This document shows, piece by piece, positions 52,472-61,586 of a stretch of DNA of 64,000 nt. The stretch comes from Myxococcales bacterium. Lineage in GTDB: Bacteria > Myxococcota_A > Polyangia > Palsa-1104. How positions within the stretch are numbered: position 1 is the stretch's first letter; the number at the start of each line of letters is the position of its first letter. The position numbers were made by a program, and so were the translations under genes. The notes under the pieces are model-generated. The model was given only the letters and a program-made list of their open reading frames with translations, was not told where the DNA came from and did not search any database. Location: contig PNAM01000075.1 of the NCBI GenBank assembly GCA_003170275.1, forward strand, positions 1-64,000. The letters run 5' to 3'.

Positions 52472-53616
52472 ACCCAGGCAACGAGCAGTGGGGCAGCTCG
52501 GAGACGCGACGGGTGGTCGGCAAGGCCGCCGAGCTCGCGCCCGAGCCTTCGCCGCGCGCGCAGTCGCGGGTGTGGGCCGAGCTTCAGCGGCGCCGCGCCA
52601 AGCCGGCGCGCAAGCTCGCCTGGGGTTGGGGCTTCGCCGCCGGAGCGGTGTGCGCGACGCTGCTCGCGTTGGTGTTCCTGCCGCGTGGTCGTTCGGGATC
52701 GCAGGCGCTGGTGATCGCCGCCGACGGCGCCGAGCGGATCGTGCGCGCCGGTCAGCGGTTGCCGGCCCTCACCGAGCTGTCGTTGGTCGATCTATACGGC
52801 GCAGGCCGGATGGTGGCGGGAGCCGGCACCTTCGCGCGGCTCGATCGCCTGGGACCGGATGGCATCGAGCTCACCCTCGAGCGCGGCAGCCTGCTCGCGC
52901 ACGTCACACCGCGCTCCAAGAACTCGCCGTTCCTGATCCGCACGCCGCGCTTCGTCGCCAAGGTGGTGGGCACGGTGCTGCGCGTGGCGGTGCACGCCGA
53001 CGGATCGGCCAGCCTGGCCGTCGGGCACGGCGTGGTCGAGCTGCAGCCGCTCGGCGCGACGTCGCGCGTGGTGATCGTGCGCTCGGGCGAGCGTTGGCCG
53101 GCCTCGTCGACCGACGCGCCGCTCGCGGCCGAGCTCGAGCGCCTGGGCGCGGTCGATCTCGAAGGCGTCACCGAGCGCTCGTTCGTCCCCGCGCCGGCCG
53201 CTCCCGTGCCTGCACCGGCCGCCAGCCACCTCGACGACGAGAGCGCGCTCTACGAAGCGGGCTTCCACGCCATGCGCGATCAGCGCGACGCTCGCGCGGC
53301 GCTCGACATCTGGGAGCTCGAGCGCAAGCGCTTCCCGCACGGCGTGCTCGCACGCGACGTGCACGCCTCGATCATCGACGCGCTGGTGGCGTTGCACCAG
53401 TCGACCGTCGCGCTGCGCGAGATCGACGGCTACCTGCGCACCGAGCCCGACGGGCTGCGCGCGGGCGAGCTGCACTTCGTGCGCGGCACGTTGTATCGCG
53501 AGCTCGATCACGGATGCCGTCGCGCGCGCGCGGAGTTCGAGCACGCGCTCTTGCGTCCGGCCGAGCCGTGGGCGCAGAAGGCGCGTCTGCAGCGCAACGC
53601 CTGCCGGGCGCGGTAG
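52468..53616 (+). CDS. FecR-domain regulator paired with the ECF sigma factor
   Basis: A 382-residue inner-membrane protein. An N-terminal cytoplasmic part of about 50 residues may bind the sigma factor. One membrane helix (GWGFAAGAVCATLLALVFL) precedes a periplasmic FecR-like domain (GAGRMVAGAGTFARLDRLGPDGIELTLERGSLLAHVTP, TPRFVAKVVGTVLRVAVHADGSASLAVGHGVVEL). The last 120 residues are TPR-like helices (YEAGFHAMRDQRDARAALDIWELERKRFPHG). It should transmit an envelope signal to the ECF factor. A second such pair lies at 61587-63156. Confidence 0.88.
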   Translation: MNPGNEQWGSSETRRVVGKAAELAPEPSPRAQSRVWAELQRRRAKPARKLAWGWGFAAGAVCATLLALVFLPRGRSGSQALVIAADGAERIVRAGQRLPALTELSLVDLYGAGRMVAGAGTFARLDRLGPDGIELTLERGSLLAHVTPRSKNSPFLIRTPRFVAKVVGTVLRVAVHADGSASLAVGHGVVELQPLGATSRVVIVRSGERWPASSTDAPLAAELERLGAVDLEGVTERSFVPAPAAPVPAPAASHLDDESALYEAGFHAMRDQRDARAALDIWELERKRFPHGVLARDVHASIIDALVALHQSTVALREIDGYLRTEPDGLRAGELHFVRGTLYRELDHGCRRARAEFEHALLRPAEPWAQKARLQRNACRAR

Positions 53617-53619
53617 ACT
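53612..53619 (+). promoter_or_regulatory. GGTAGACT -10-like element
   Basis: GGTAGACT overlaps the FecR-like stop codon and lies 10 bases before the ATG of the cysteine-rich protein. The same octamer occurs at 54964, 6 bases before another start. It may act as a -10 hexamer with a short leader. Confidence 0.3.
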
Positions 53620-53629
53620 CGGCGGCGAG

Positions 53630-54766
53630 ATGGCGCGCCGCCTCGATGCACTCGCGATTGCCCTGACGCTGCTCGCCGGCGCATTCGGCTGCCGCACCAA
53701 TACCCAGCTCGGCTCGCTTCAGTGCCAGACGCTCGCCGACTGCGCGCCGCCGGCGACCGTGTGCGGCCCCGACGGTCGCTGCGTGCCCGGCTGCGCCGGC
53801 GATTCCGATGCGTGCGTCAACGGCGCGAGCTGCGATCCGTCGACCGGCGAGTGCTCGGGCGCGCAGGCGTGCGCCGACGACAGCATGTGCGATCCGCCGG
53901 CCTCGGTGTGCGCCGCGTCGACGCACACTTGCGTGGTCGGCTGCACGCTCGGCCCGTGCGCCGACGGGCTCGCCTGCCAGCCGCAGACCGGGCACTGCTG
54001 CGATCCTTCGCAGCCCAACTGCGCGCGCCCGCCCGATGGCGGCGTCGGTTGCAACAGCGACTCGGAGTGCCCCAACGCGCCGGCGACCATCTGCTCGGCC
54101 GGCGCGTGCGTGCCCGGCTGCGCGACCAGCGGCTGCACCGCGCCCTTGAGCTGCGCCGCCAGCGGTCATTGCCAGACGGTGACCTGCGCGCGCGATGACG
54201 ATTGCGATCCGGGCTCGTACTGCGCGCAGACCGGCGGCTGCACGGTGCTCGCGTTCGGCGGGCAGATCGAATGCGCCGGCGGCACCAAGGTGCCCTATCG
54301 CTGCAGCAGCAAGATGACGGCGGGCGACTTCACCGCGTGCGTCGGCGCGGCCGGCCCGAGCGGCTGCCCGTACTGCATCGACGACTCGTGCTTCCACCCC
54401 GGGCTGTGTCAGGACGCGAGCCAGTGCCATCGCGGCGACGATTGCATAGGCGGGCTGTGCACGGTGCAGCCGGCCCAATGTGAGGAGCTGGTGCAGCTCG
54501 CCGACGTGGTCAAGGGGCGCTACGCCGCTGGCAAGGAGGTGTGCGTGCGCGATCAGGTGACCAGCCAGCGCACCGGCTATGACGGCATGCTCGAGATCAA
54601 GCTGGGCACGAGCCCGTATCTGTTCGTCGACGTCGCGCCCATGTACGCGGCGGCGGGCGTACGCATCCCCAGCGTGGGCGAGGTCGTCACCGTGCACGGC
54701 GTGGTGCGCTGGGATGCCGGGCACTACGATCGCGAGCTGTTGCCGGTGGACTGGGTCAGCCCCTGA
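53630..54766 (+). CDS. Cysteine-rich lipoprotein
   Basis: A 378-residue lipoprotein; signal MARRLDALAIALTLLAGAFGCR with lipobox AFGC. Residues 30-270 carry many short Cys modules of the type CQTLADCAPPATVCGPDGRCVPGC, CADDSMCDPPASVC, CNSDSECPNAPATIC and CARDDDCDPGSYC, as in myxobacterial surface proteins. The last 110 residues form an OB-like beta domain (VKGRYAAGKEVCVRDQVTSQ...VTVHGVVRWDAGHYDRELLPVDW). No enzymatic motif is seen. It may be a target or partner of the neighbouring ECF/FecR module. Confidence 0.86.
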   Translation: MARRLDALAIALTLLAGAFGCRTNTQLGSLQCQTLADCAPPATVCGPDGRCVPGCAGDSDACVNGASCDPSTGECSGAQACADDSMCDPPASVCAASTHTCVVGCTLGPCADGLACQPQTGHCCDPSQPNCARPPDGGVGCNSDSECPNAPATICSAGACVPGCATSGCTAPLSCAASGHCQTVTCARDDDCDPGSYCAQTGGCTVLAFGGQIECAGGTKVPYRCSSKMTAGDFTACVGAAGPSGCPYCIDDSCFHPGLCQDASQCHRGDDCIGGLCTVQPAQCEELVQLADVVKGRYAAGKEVCVRDQVTSQRTGYDGMLEIKLGTSPYLFVDVAPMYAAAGVRIPSVGEVVTVHGVVRWDAGHYDRELLPVDWVSP

Positions 54767-54836
54767 GCGAACGGTCGTAGGGCAGGCGGCAGCGCGCGCG
54801 GCAGGCGATATGCAGTGCTCCTCGGCGGAGGTACCG

Positions 54837-54962
54837 ATGGCTATTCAGTCCCTGCCGCGCGACAACCGCGTCACCGTCGTCACCATGGCGGCGGTGATGG
54901 CGATCGCCACCCTGTTGGCGTTCCTGTTCCTCAGCCTGTCGCGCGCGCACTTCGCCTACTAG
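54837..54962 (+). CDS. 41-residue single-pass membrane protein
   Basis: MAIQSLPRDNRVTVVTMAAV then a hydrophobic helix (AVMAIATLLAFLFLSLS) and a short tail ending AHFAY. GGAGG lies 5 bases before the ATG, a strong Shine-Dalgarno, which supports a real gene despite its size. It sits between the Cys-rich protein and a thioesterase. Function unknown. Confidence 0.7.
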   Translation: MAIQSLPRDNRVTVVTMAAVMAIATLLAFLFLSLSRAHFAY

Positions 54963-54963
54963 G

Positions 54964-54971
54964 GGTAGACT
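54964..54971 (+). promoter_or_regulatory. GGTAGACT -10-like element
   Basis: GGTAGACT lies just after the stop of the 41-residue gene and 6 bases before the GTG of the thioesterase. It repeats the octamer seen at 53612. Confidence 0.3.
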
Positions 54972-54977
54972 GCCCGG

Positions 54978-55466
54978 GTGTCTCCCGAGCCGCTGCGCTA
55001 CACGCCCGCCGCTTCGCGCGTGACCATGACCCAGATCGTCATGCCCGTGCACACCAACGGCGCGGGCGGCGTGCTGTTCGGCGGCGTGGTCATGCAGTGG
55101 ATCGACGTGTGCGCGGGTGTCTCGGCCATGCGCCACGCCGGCGGCTCGGTGGTCACCGCGTCGATCGATCGACTCGACTTCATGTCGCCGATCCGGCTAG
55201 GCGACGTGGTGCTGCTCGAGGCGCAGGTCAACTACGCCGCCAACACCAGCATGGAGGTCGGCTGCCGCGTCGAGACCGAGGACCCGCGCACCCGCGTCCG
55301 TCGCTACACCACCAAGGCGTACCTCACCTTCGTCGCCGTCGACGATTGCGGGCGACCACGCCACGTGTCGCCGCTCGAGGTGGAGACCAACGAAGATCGC
55401 CGCCGCTACCAGGAGGCGGCCGAGCGACGCGCCGGACGGTTGCGCGCGGTCGGGCGCGCGCCGTGA
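54978..55466 (+). CDS. Acyl-CoA thioesterase (hotdog fold, YciA/BACH type)
   Basis: A 162-residue hotdog protein with a GTG start. MTQIVMPVHTNGAGGVLFGGVVMQWIDVCAGVSAMRHAGG holds the family's NxxGxxFGG and the Asp-containing helix, and VTASIDRLDFMSPIRLGDVVLLEAQVNYAANTSMEVGCRV follows the usual order. It hydrolyses acyl-CoA in the cytoplasm, probably medium or long chain. The stop overlaps the next lipoprotein start (GTGA), an odd pairing of a housekeeping enzyme with a surface protein. Confidence 0.92.
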   Translation: MSPEPLRYTPAASRVTMTQIVMPVHTNGAGGVLFGGVVMQWIDVCAGVSAMRHAGGSVVTASIDRLDFMSPIRLGDVVLLEAQVNYAANTSMEVGCRVETEDPRTRVRRYTTKAYLTFVAVDDCGRPRHVSPLEVETNEDRRRYQEAAERRAGRLRAVGRAP

Positions 55467-57802
55467 CCAGGCTGGTCCTGGTCGTCGCCCTGTCGGCGCT
55501 GAGCGGCTGCGGCTCCTCGCGTGAGGGCGCCGACATGGCCGTCGAAGACAGCGGGCACGTGCTCGACGATGCGCACCTGGCCGCGGGCTGCATGGTGCAA
55601 GCCGACTGCGACGATAACAACCTGTGCACCACCGACGTGTGCGGCAGCGATCACAGGTGCAGCTACAGCGACCTCGACTGCACCGCCTCGGGCGACGAGT
55701 GCAACCTGGGCGTGTGCGACCCGACGTCCGGGATGTGCGGCGTGGTGCCGGCCAACGACACCGGCATGTGCGGCGTGACCATGGGCTCGCCCGGCCATTG
55801 CATGACCGGCGTGTGCGTGCCCGATCCGTCGTGCTCGGTCGGCTTCAGCTCGCTCGGCTGCTACTCGTTCGATCAGGTGAACAGCGGCTCGCTGCTCGGC
55901 TCGAGCGCGATCGACACCTACGCTTGCGCCACCGGCGAAACCGGACCCGAGCAGGCGTTCCCGTTCTACACCTCCACCGATCGCGCGGTCACGCTCACGC
56001 TCTCGGGCACCACCGGTGATCTCGATCTGCTGGTGCTCGACGGGACGTTCTGCACCGCGAGCGCCAAGTGCGTGGCCAGCGCGCTCACGGTGGGCAGCGG
56101 CAACGAAACGCTCACCTTCGCCGCGGTGGCCAACCACAACTACACGGTGGTGGTCGAGGGCAAGAACGGCGCGAGCGGTCCGTTCACGCTGACCGCCGGG
56201 TGCGCGAGCTGCACGTCGCTGCAGACGCTCGCGTGCAACCAGACGCTGAGCGGCGACACCAGCCGCGCCAGCGCGACGCACGGGCTCGACAGCTACCAGT
56301 GCGCGCCCGGCGAGAGCGGTCCCGAGGAGAGCTACACGCTCACGCAGACGGTCGACACCAACTACAAGCTGACCTTGACCGGCCTGGCGCAGGATCTCGA
56401 TCTGGTGGTGCTGAGCGACTCGGCCGGCTGCGATCCGACCTCGTGCCGCGCGCAGAGCCTGAACGCGGGCACCGCCGACGAGAGCGTCGCCTTCACCGGG
56501 TTCGCCAACACCACCTACTACGCGGTGGTCGACTCCAAGGGCGCGGGCGGCGCGTACCAGCTCGAGGTCGACTGTCCGCCCTCGTGCCGCAACGCCGGCA
56601 ACTTCCTGAGCTGCTCGACGCCCTCGGACGCGCGGCGCAACGACGACAGCGCGCGCTCGAAGAACACGGTCGACGCCTGGCCGTGCGACCCCGGCACCAC
56701 CGGGCCCGAGGTCGTCTACTACTTCTACACGGCGACGGCCGGCACCTACACGTTCGATCTGAGCGGGCTCACCGACGATCTCGATCTGATCGTGGTAGCC
56801 GGCACCTACTCGAGCTGCGATCCGACCGCGGCCTGCGTGGCCTCGAGCGTGCACGTCGGCACGGCCGACGAGAGCGTGACCTTCGCCGCCACGCAGGGGC
56901 AGTACTACTGGATCGCCGTCGACGGCCAGGGCGGCGCGACGTCGCCGTTCACGCTCAAGCTGCGCTCGCCGGCGTGCCCGGGCGCGTCGTGCTACCAGTC
57001 GGGCAACCGGCTGGCCTGCAACTACCTCGACGACTGGCGGCGCAACGACGACGCGACCCGCTCGCGCAACGCCATCGACGGCTGGGCGTGCGACGCCAAC
57101 ACCGGCGGCCCGGAGGTGATCTACCAGCTCAAGCCACCGGTCAGCGGCAACTACACCGTCACGCTCGACGGCTTGTCGGCGGATCTCGATCTGATCGTGC
57201 TGTCGTCGACCTCGTCGTTCAGCTGCGACTCGTCCGTCGCGTGCGAGATGTCGAGCACCAATCCGGGGACCGCCAGCGAGAGCGTGACCTTCACCGCCGA
57301 CGCGGCCAAGTATTACTATCTCGCCGTCGACGGAAAAGCGGGCGCGGTGAGCCCGTATCACATCAACGTGCAGTCGAGCGCGTGCCCGGCGCCCACCTGC
57401 GCCAACGCCAACCGCGGGCTGTCGTGCAGCCTCTCGAACCGCAGCGTGTCGAACCAGAACGATCAATCCGGCGCCACCAGCGACGTCACGAATTGGGCGT
57501 GCGCCACGGGCGAGAGCGGGCCGGAGACGGTGCACCTGTTCACGCCGACCGGCCCGGGCCCGTACACCGTCGAGCTGATCGGCCTGGCCGCCGATCTCGA
57601 TCTGCTGGTGCTCGAGGCGCCGGCGGCGCTCACCTGCGATCCGACCGCGGCGTGCCTGCAGAGCAGCACCCTGACCGGCACGGCGAGCGAGAAGGTGACC
57701 TTCACCGCCGACCCGGCGAAGAAATACTGGCTGGTGGTCGACGGCAAGAACGGCGCGATCTCGCCCTACACACTGGCTGTCACCGCCGGCTGCCCTCCGT
57801 AG
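55463..57802 (+). CDS. Lipoprotein with five PPC-type repeats
   Basis: A 779-residue lipoprotein from a GTG start: LVLVVALSALSGCGSS with lipobox LSGC. A Cys-rich region (about 40-140, DCDDNNLCTTDVCG) leads to five repeats of roughly 115-130 residues. Each has the pattern GPE...Y, a strand pair (NYKLTLTGLAQDLDLVVLS), CDPT...C and a Y(T/W/Y)(V/L)(A/V)VD(G/S)K segment. These match pre-peptidase C-terminal (PPC)-like beta sandwiches. It is probably an adhesive or matrix-binding surface protein. It converges with the TPR gene (1-base gap). Confidence 0.88.
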   Translation: MTRLVLVVALSALSGCGSSREGADMAVEDSGHVLDDAHLAAGCMVQADCDDNNLCTTDVCGSDHRCSYSDLDCTASGDECNLGVCDPTSGMCGVVPANDTGMCGVTMGSPGHCMTGVCVPDPSCSVGFSSLGCYSFDQVNSGSLLGSSAIDTYACATGETGPEQAFPFYTSTDRAVTLTLSGTTGDLDLLVLDGTFCTASAKCVASALTVGSGNETLTFAAVANHNYTVVVEGKNGASGPFTLTAGCASCTSLQTLACNQTLSGDTSRASATHGLDSYQCAPGESGPEESYTLTQTVDTNYKLTLTGLAQDLDLVVLSDSAGCDPTSCRAQSLNAGTADESVAFTGFANTTYYAVVDSKGAGGAYQLEVDCPPSCRNAGNFLSCSTPSDARRNDDSARSKNTVDAWPCDPGTTGPEVVYYFYTATAGTYTFDLSGLTDDLDLIVVAGTYSSCDPTAACVASSVHVGTADESVTFAATQGQYYWIAVDGQGGATSPFTLKLRSPACPGASCYQSGNRLACNYLDDWRRNDDATRSRNAIDGWACDANTGGPEVIYQLKPPVSGNYTVTLDGLSADLDLIVLSSTSSFSCDSSVACEMSSTNPGTASESVTFTADAAKYYYLAVDGKAGAVSPYHINVQSSACPAPTCANANRGLSCSLSNRSVSNQNDQSGATSDVTNWACATGESGPETVHLFTPTGPGPYTVELIGLAADLDLLVLEAPAALTCDPTAACLQSSTLTGTASEKVTFTADPAKKYWLVVDGKNGAISPYTLAVTAGCPP

Positions 57803-57803
57803 C

Positions 57804-60800
57804 TCAGCGCTCGAGCGGCTGGACCGACATGCGATCGGTGACCGCTGCGACGTAGCCGGGCTCGGCGCGCACCTCCGACGCGAGCGGATATTCCGCCGGG
57901 CGCAGTTGGTTGAGCTCGGCCTCGCACAGCCCGGACCATTCGTTGAACCACGACAGCTCAGTCGACTTGTGCAGGCACTGCCCGAGCGCGTCGACGGCGC
58001 GATCCTCGAGCAGCGTGATCTGATCGCCGAACGCGTCGCAGTAGGCGTTGCGAAACAGCTCGGCCCACTTGCGCGGTTCGAGGCCGGCGGGCGCGGGCGG
58101 CGTCTTCGGGATCGGCGTGGTGAGGAGCTGCGCGGCGTACCCCTGAAAGAGCTGGCCGACGCGCGCGGCGGCCGCGATCGCCCAGTGCGCCTGCTCGAGC
58201 TGGATCACGCTGCGGTAGACGCGCCGCGCGCTCTCGAGCGCACGCCCCTTCTTCTCCAGCCACGCGGCGAGCAGGCGCTTGTCGCGCGGGCGCGTGAAGT
58301 CGAGCCCGGCCGGGATGCTCATGGCCAAGAAGCGCTCGTACTCGAGATCGCCCTGCAGCATGCGCGCCTCGGCGGCGTGCCACGCGAGCTCGGCGACGCG
58401 CGCGCTGCGCTCCGCTTCGTCGCGGCCCGAGACCTTGGCGGCCGCCGCGCCGTTGCCGTAGAGCTTGAGCGCCTGCGCCAGATGGTCCATCGCGCGCGCC
58501 ACGAGCTGGGGCCGCCGCGCGATCACCTGCGTCTCGACGCCGCGCCCGCAGCGATCGTGCCGCTCGCGCTGCGTGCGCTTGATCTCCACGCACGCGCCCT
58601 GCACGCCGGCGACCGGGCACGCCTGGCGCCACAAGAGCTCCCCCAGCTTCACGTGCGCGACGATCTGGCGGTCGACGCCGCCGCGCGCGCCGAGCTGGCG
58701 CAGGTAGCTCTCGAGCCGAACCTCGAGCTTGTCCCACTCGCGCTGCTGCTCGTAGATCTGCGCCTCGCCGAACGCCACGCCCGCGGCCGCGTCGATCATC
58801 TCCGGCCGCCCCGCGTAGTTGCGCAGATAGAGTCGCGTGTCCTCGAGCGCGCGCTCCTGGTGGCCGAGCGCGCGGCGAAAGAAGGACGCGCGCCACAGCG
58901 CCGTCGACGCGTCGCGCTCTCCCGGCCAGCGCGTGGCGAACGCCTCGTAGTTCTCCGCCGCGTGATCGAACTCGGCGATGTCCTGAAAGTTGCGCCCGAC
59001 CATGTAGATGCTCTTCTTGGCCAGCGGCGACTCGGGACGGCGCGCGATCAGCTCCTGGAAGGCGAGGATGGCGAAGCCGATCACCTTGGCGCGCTGAAAG
59101 TCGATCGCCGCGTCGTAGAGCACCTCGTCGAGCTTGGGATCGTCCGGGAAGCGCTGGGCGAGCTGCAGGTAGGCCTCGGCTGCCTCGCGATACTGGCCGG
59201 CCTGCTCGAGATCCTCGGCGCGTTGGCGATCGAGCGCCCCGCGAATCACGCGGCAGCGACGGGCGAAGCCAGGCGCGTGCTCGAGCTCGCGCAGCGGGCA
59301 GTAAGCGTCGACCGCCGCGCTCAGCTCGCGCACGCGCTTGCGCACCGCCAGGCTGTCGAACAGCAGATCGGCCGCGTACACCGCCAGCTCCGACTGCGCA
59401 TGCTTCTCGACCAGCTCGCGAAACAGCGGGATCGCCTCGTCGAACCGGTTCAGCTCGTACAGCGCGCGCGCTTTTCGATACTGCACTGCGATCCGCTCGG
59501 CGCCGTCGGGGACGTAGCGCAGGTAGTCGTCGAACGCGACGAACATCTTCTGCCACGGCTCGGGAATGGGCCGCGGCGCGAAGGTCTCTTTTTCGCCGCC
59601 GCCGCTGCCCGCCGGCGGACCGTCGGAGATCTTCGGCACGTCGTCGACCCCGAGACAGGTGCGCGAGGAGAGCACCGCCGCCCACGCCGCCTCGCGCAGA
59701 TACTTCGCTTTGGGCTGCGGATCGCGCCGCACCACCTCGCTGTAGCGCGGCGCCGCCTCGCAGTAGCGCCCGAGCTTGTACAGCAGCTCGCCGTCGTAGA
59801 ACGTGATCGCCAGCGCCTGCGGCTGGTCGGGGAAGCGGCGCAGGAAGAGCTGATAGATCGCGTGCGCCAGCTCGTAGCTGCGCGTGACGCCGGTGGTCTG
59901 CGCCTCCTTGTGCCACACCGGTCCCAGCTCGCGCTCGAGCGCGCTCGCGTTCTCGCGGCAGGCGCGATCGGCGGTGAGCGCGACCAGCGCGTCCAGGCGC
60001 TCGAGCTCCCTGACCGTCGCCGGCTCGGCGCGCGCACCGGTCTCGCCGAGCGTCGCCTTGACCACCTCGCCCTGCCACATACACACGCGCGGTGACGCCG
60101 GCGCCTGCGCGATCAGCTGGCGGTACAGGCGCGCCGCCTCGCCGAACTTGCCCTGGCCCGCGAACAGCTCGGCGAGCTGCTCGAGCATCGCGCCGGCGCT
60201 CACGCCACCCACGCGCTGAAAAAACGGCCACGCCCGCTCCGCCGTGCCGAGCTGCGCGTAGGTGCGCACCACGTCGCGACGCGCCTCGCGCCCAAGCTGC
60301 AACCGATCAGCAGCGGGCGTCTTCGCTGCCAGCTCGGTGACCTGCACGAACAGCACGAGCGCCTGCTTGAAGTCCCCGAGGTTGTAGGCGCACCAGCCCT
60401 TCTTGTAGAGCGCGTAGCCGTACAGCCGCGAGCCCGGGTACTCGAGCACCTTGTCGTAAAAGACCAGCGCGTTCTCGAGCTGTGCCTGATCGAAGAAGTG
60501 CTCGCCGAACGCCAGCAGCGCGTCGGGGATGAAGCGCGACGTCGGGTGGTCCTTGATCAGACGCTTGAGGTAGCCGCGCGCCGCGTCCTCCTTCTTCACC
60601 TGATTGAGCAGGTACGCCAGGTAGAAGAGCACCTCGTCCATGCGCTTGTAGTCGTGGAAGCGATCCGGATGATCGGCGACCTCCAGGTACTCGCGCACCG
60701 CGGCCAGCGTGGCCTCGCGCTCGCGCCGCTCGTAGTCGGCCTGCAGCGCGCGCGCTGCAGGTTTACCGTCGAGATCGCGCGCCTTCCAGGAGAAGAAGCG

Positions 60801-61538
60801 TTGCTGCTCGGCGTACAGCTCGCCGAGCTGGAAGTGCAGCTCCGGCTTGTCGGCGTCCGCGTCGGCGGTGTTGTCGAGCAGCCGCTTCATCACCTTGATC
60901 TGCGAATCGGTCACCGCGCGCACCTGCTCGCCGAGCGGGCCGAGTAGATCGTCTGCGTGGACCGCCGGCTGCGCCCCGTCGCTGCGGGCCTGCGGGCGGG
61001 TGAGCGTGGTCTGCGGCGCGCTCACCTCCGACTCTTTTTTCGGGAGCGCGATCGCGTTCACGCTCAGGAACATCGACGCGACCAGGCTGGTGGAGAGAAT
61101 GCGTTCGAGCATGGGGTCCTCTTTCGGCGCCTCGGCTGGCTCGGTTGGGTGACTGGGGCGCCGTCGCGGTTGCGTCTCGCCGCTCTCGGACACCAGCTCG
61201 GCCACCGCCAGCGCCACCAGCCGCGCACGCGCCCCGACGGGCGTCGCCTCGAGATCGAGCGCACGCGAGGCCTTTCCCGCGCCTGCCGTGAACCGCACGC
61301 GAACCCGCGCGCGGCGCCCCGTGCATCCGATCGACACCGCAGTGGCGCGCAGCCGCGGATTCGGCTCGTCCGCCCGTTCGGAGGGCGTGCCCAGCTCGAT
61401 GTCGAGGAGCCGCGCGAGCTCCGCCGCGTCGATCGACGCGCACGCAGCCACGTGCAGCGCGATCGGTGGGGTGGGGCGGGCGGCCGAGGCTTCGCCGAGG
61501 ACCAGGAGCAGCGCGAAGGGAGCCGCGCGGCGGATCAT
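57804..61538 (-). CDS. Large TPR protein with two in-frame signal sequences
   Basis: A 1244-residue frame. The first signal is MIRRAAPFALLLVLGEASAA, with AAGGAGG five bases before the ATG (that site lies in a 49-bp repeat). About 120 residues of a small domain follow, related to the N-terminal domain of the protein at 50661. Then a second signal appears at about residue 143 (MLERILSTSLVASMFLSVNAIA), whose ATG at 61112 has its own GAGGA. The remaining 1100 residues are TPR-like units (FHDYKRMDEVLFYLAYLLNQ, YGYALYKKGWCAYNLGDFKQAL) as in Tol-Pal-associated or gliding proteins. It may be two genes fused in frame. Confidence 0.85.
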   Translation of the reverse strand: MIRRAAPFALLLVLGEASAARPTPPIALHVAACASIDAAELARLLDIELGTPSERADEPNPRLRATAVSIGCTGRRARVRVRFTAGAGKASRALDLEATPVGARARLVALAVAELVSESGETQPRRRPSHPTEPAEAPKEDPMLERILSTSLVASMFLSVNAIALPKKESEVSAPQTTLTRPQARSDGAQPAVHADDLLGPLGEQVRAVTDSQIKVMKRLLDNTADADADKPELHFQLGELYAEQQRFFSWKARDLDGKPAARALQADYERREREATLAAVREYLEVADHPDRFHDYKRMDEVLFYLAYLLNQVKKEDAARGYLKRLIKDHPTSRFIPDALLAFGEHFFDQAQLENALVFYDKVLEYPGSRLYGYALYKKGWCAYNLGDFKQALVLFVQVTELAAKTPAADRLQLGREARRDVVRTYAQLGTAERAWPFFQRVGGVSAGAMLEQLAELFAGQGKFGEAARLYRQLIAQAPASPRVCMWQGEVVKATLGETGARAEPATVRELERLDALVALTADRACRENASALERELGPVWHKEAQTTGVTRSYELAHAIYQLFLRRFPDQPQALAITFYDGELLYKLGRYCEAAPRYSEVVRRDPQPKAKYLREAAWAAVLSSRTCLGVDDVPKISDGPPAGSGGGEKETFAPRPIPEPWQKMFVAFDDYLRYVPDGAERIAVQYRKARALYELNRFDEAIPLFRELVEKHAQSELAVYAADLLFDSLAVRKRVRELSAAVDAYCPLRELEHAPGFARRCRVIRGALDRQRAEDLEQAGQYREAAEAYLQLAQRFPDDPKLDEVLYDAAIDFQRAKVIGFAILAFQELIARRPESPLAKKSIYMVGRNFQDIAEFDHAAENYEAFATRWPGERDASTALWRASFFRRALGHQERALEDTRLYLRNYAGRPEMIDAAAGVAFGEAQIYEQQREWDKLEVRLESYLRQLGARGGVDRQIVAHVKLGELLWRQACPVAGVQGACVEIKRTQRERHDRCGRGVETQVIARRPQLVARAMDHLAQALKLYGNGAAAAKVSGRDEAERSARVAELAWHAAEARMLQGDLEYERFLAMSIPAGLDFTRPRDKRLLAAWLEKKGRALESARRVYRSVIQLEQAHWAIAAAARVGQLFQGYAAQLLTTPIPKTPPAPAGLEPRKWAELFRNAYCDAFGDQITLLEDRAVDALGQCLHKSTELSWFNEWSGLCEAELNQLRPAEYPLASEVRAEPGYVAAVTDRMSVQPLER

Positions 61539-61586
61539 GAAGCCCTCCTTGCGCCGAAGGCGGCGTTCCATCGCGGGAGCGATGCT
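61538..61586 (+). repeat. 49-bp dispersed repeat, copy 2
   Basis: Matches 46659-46707 at 47 of 49 bases. It lies between the FecR-like and TPR genes, both on the minus strand, and supplies the AAGGAGG ribosome-binding site of the TPR gene. On the plus strand it reads as a 17-codon frame ending at TAG and identical in protein to the start of the copy-1 lipoprotein. Confidence 0.75.
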
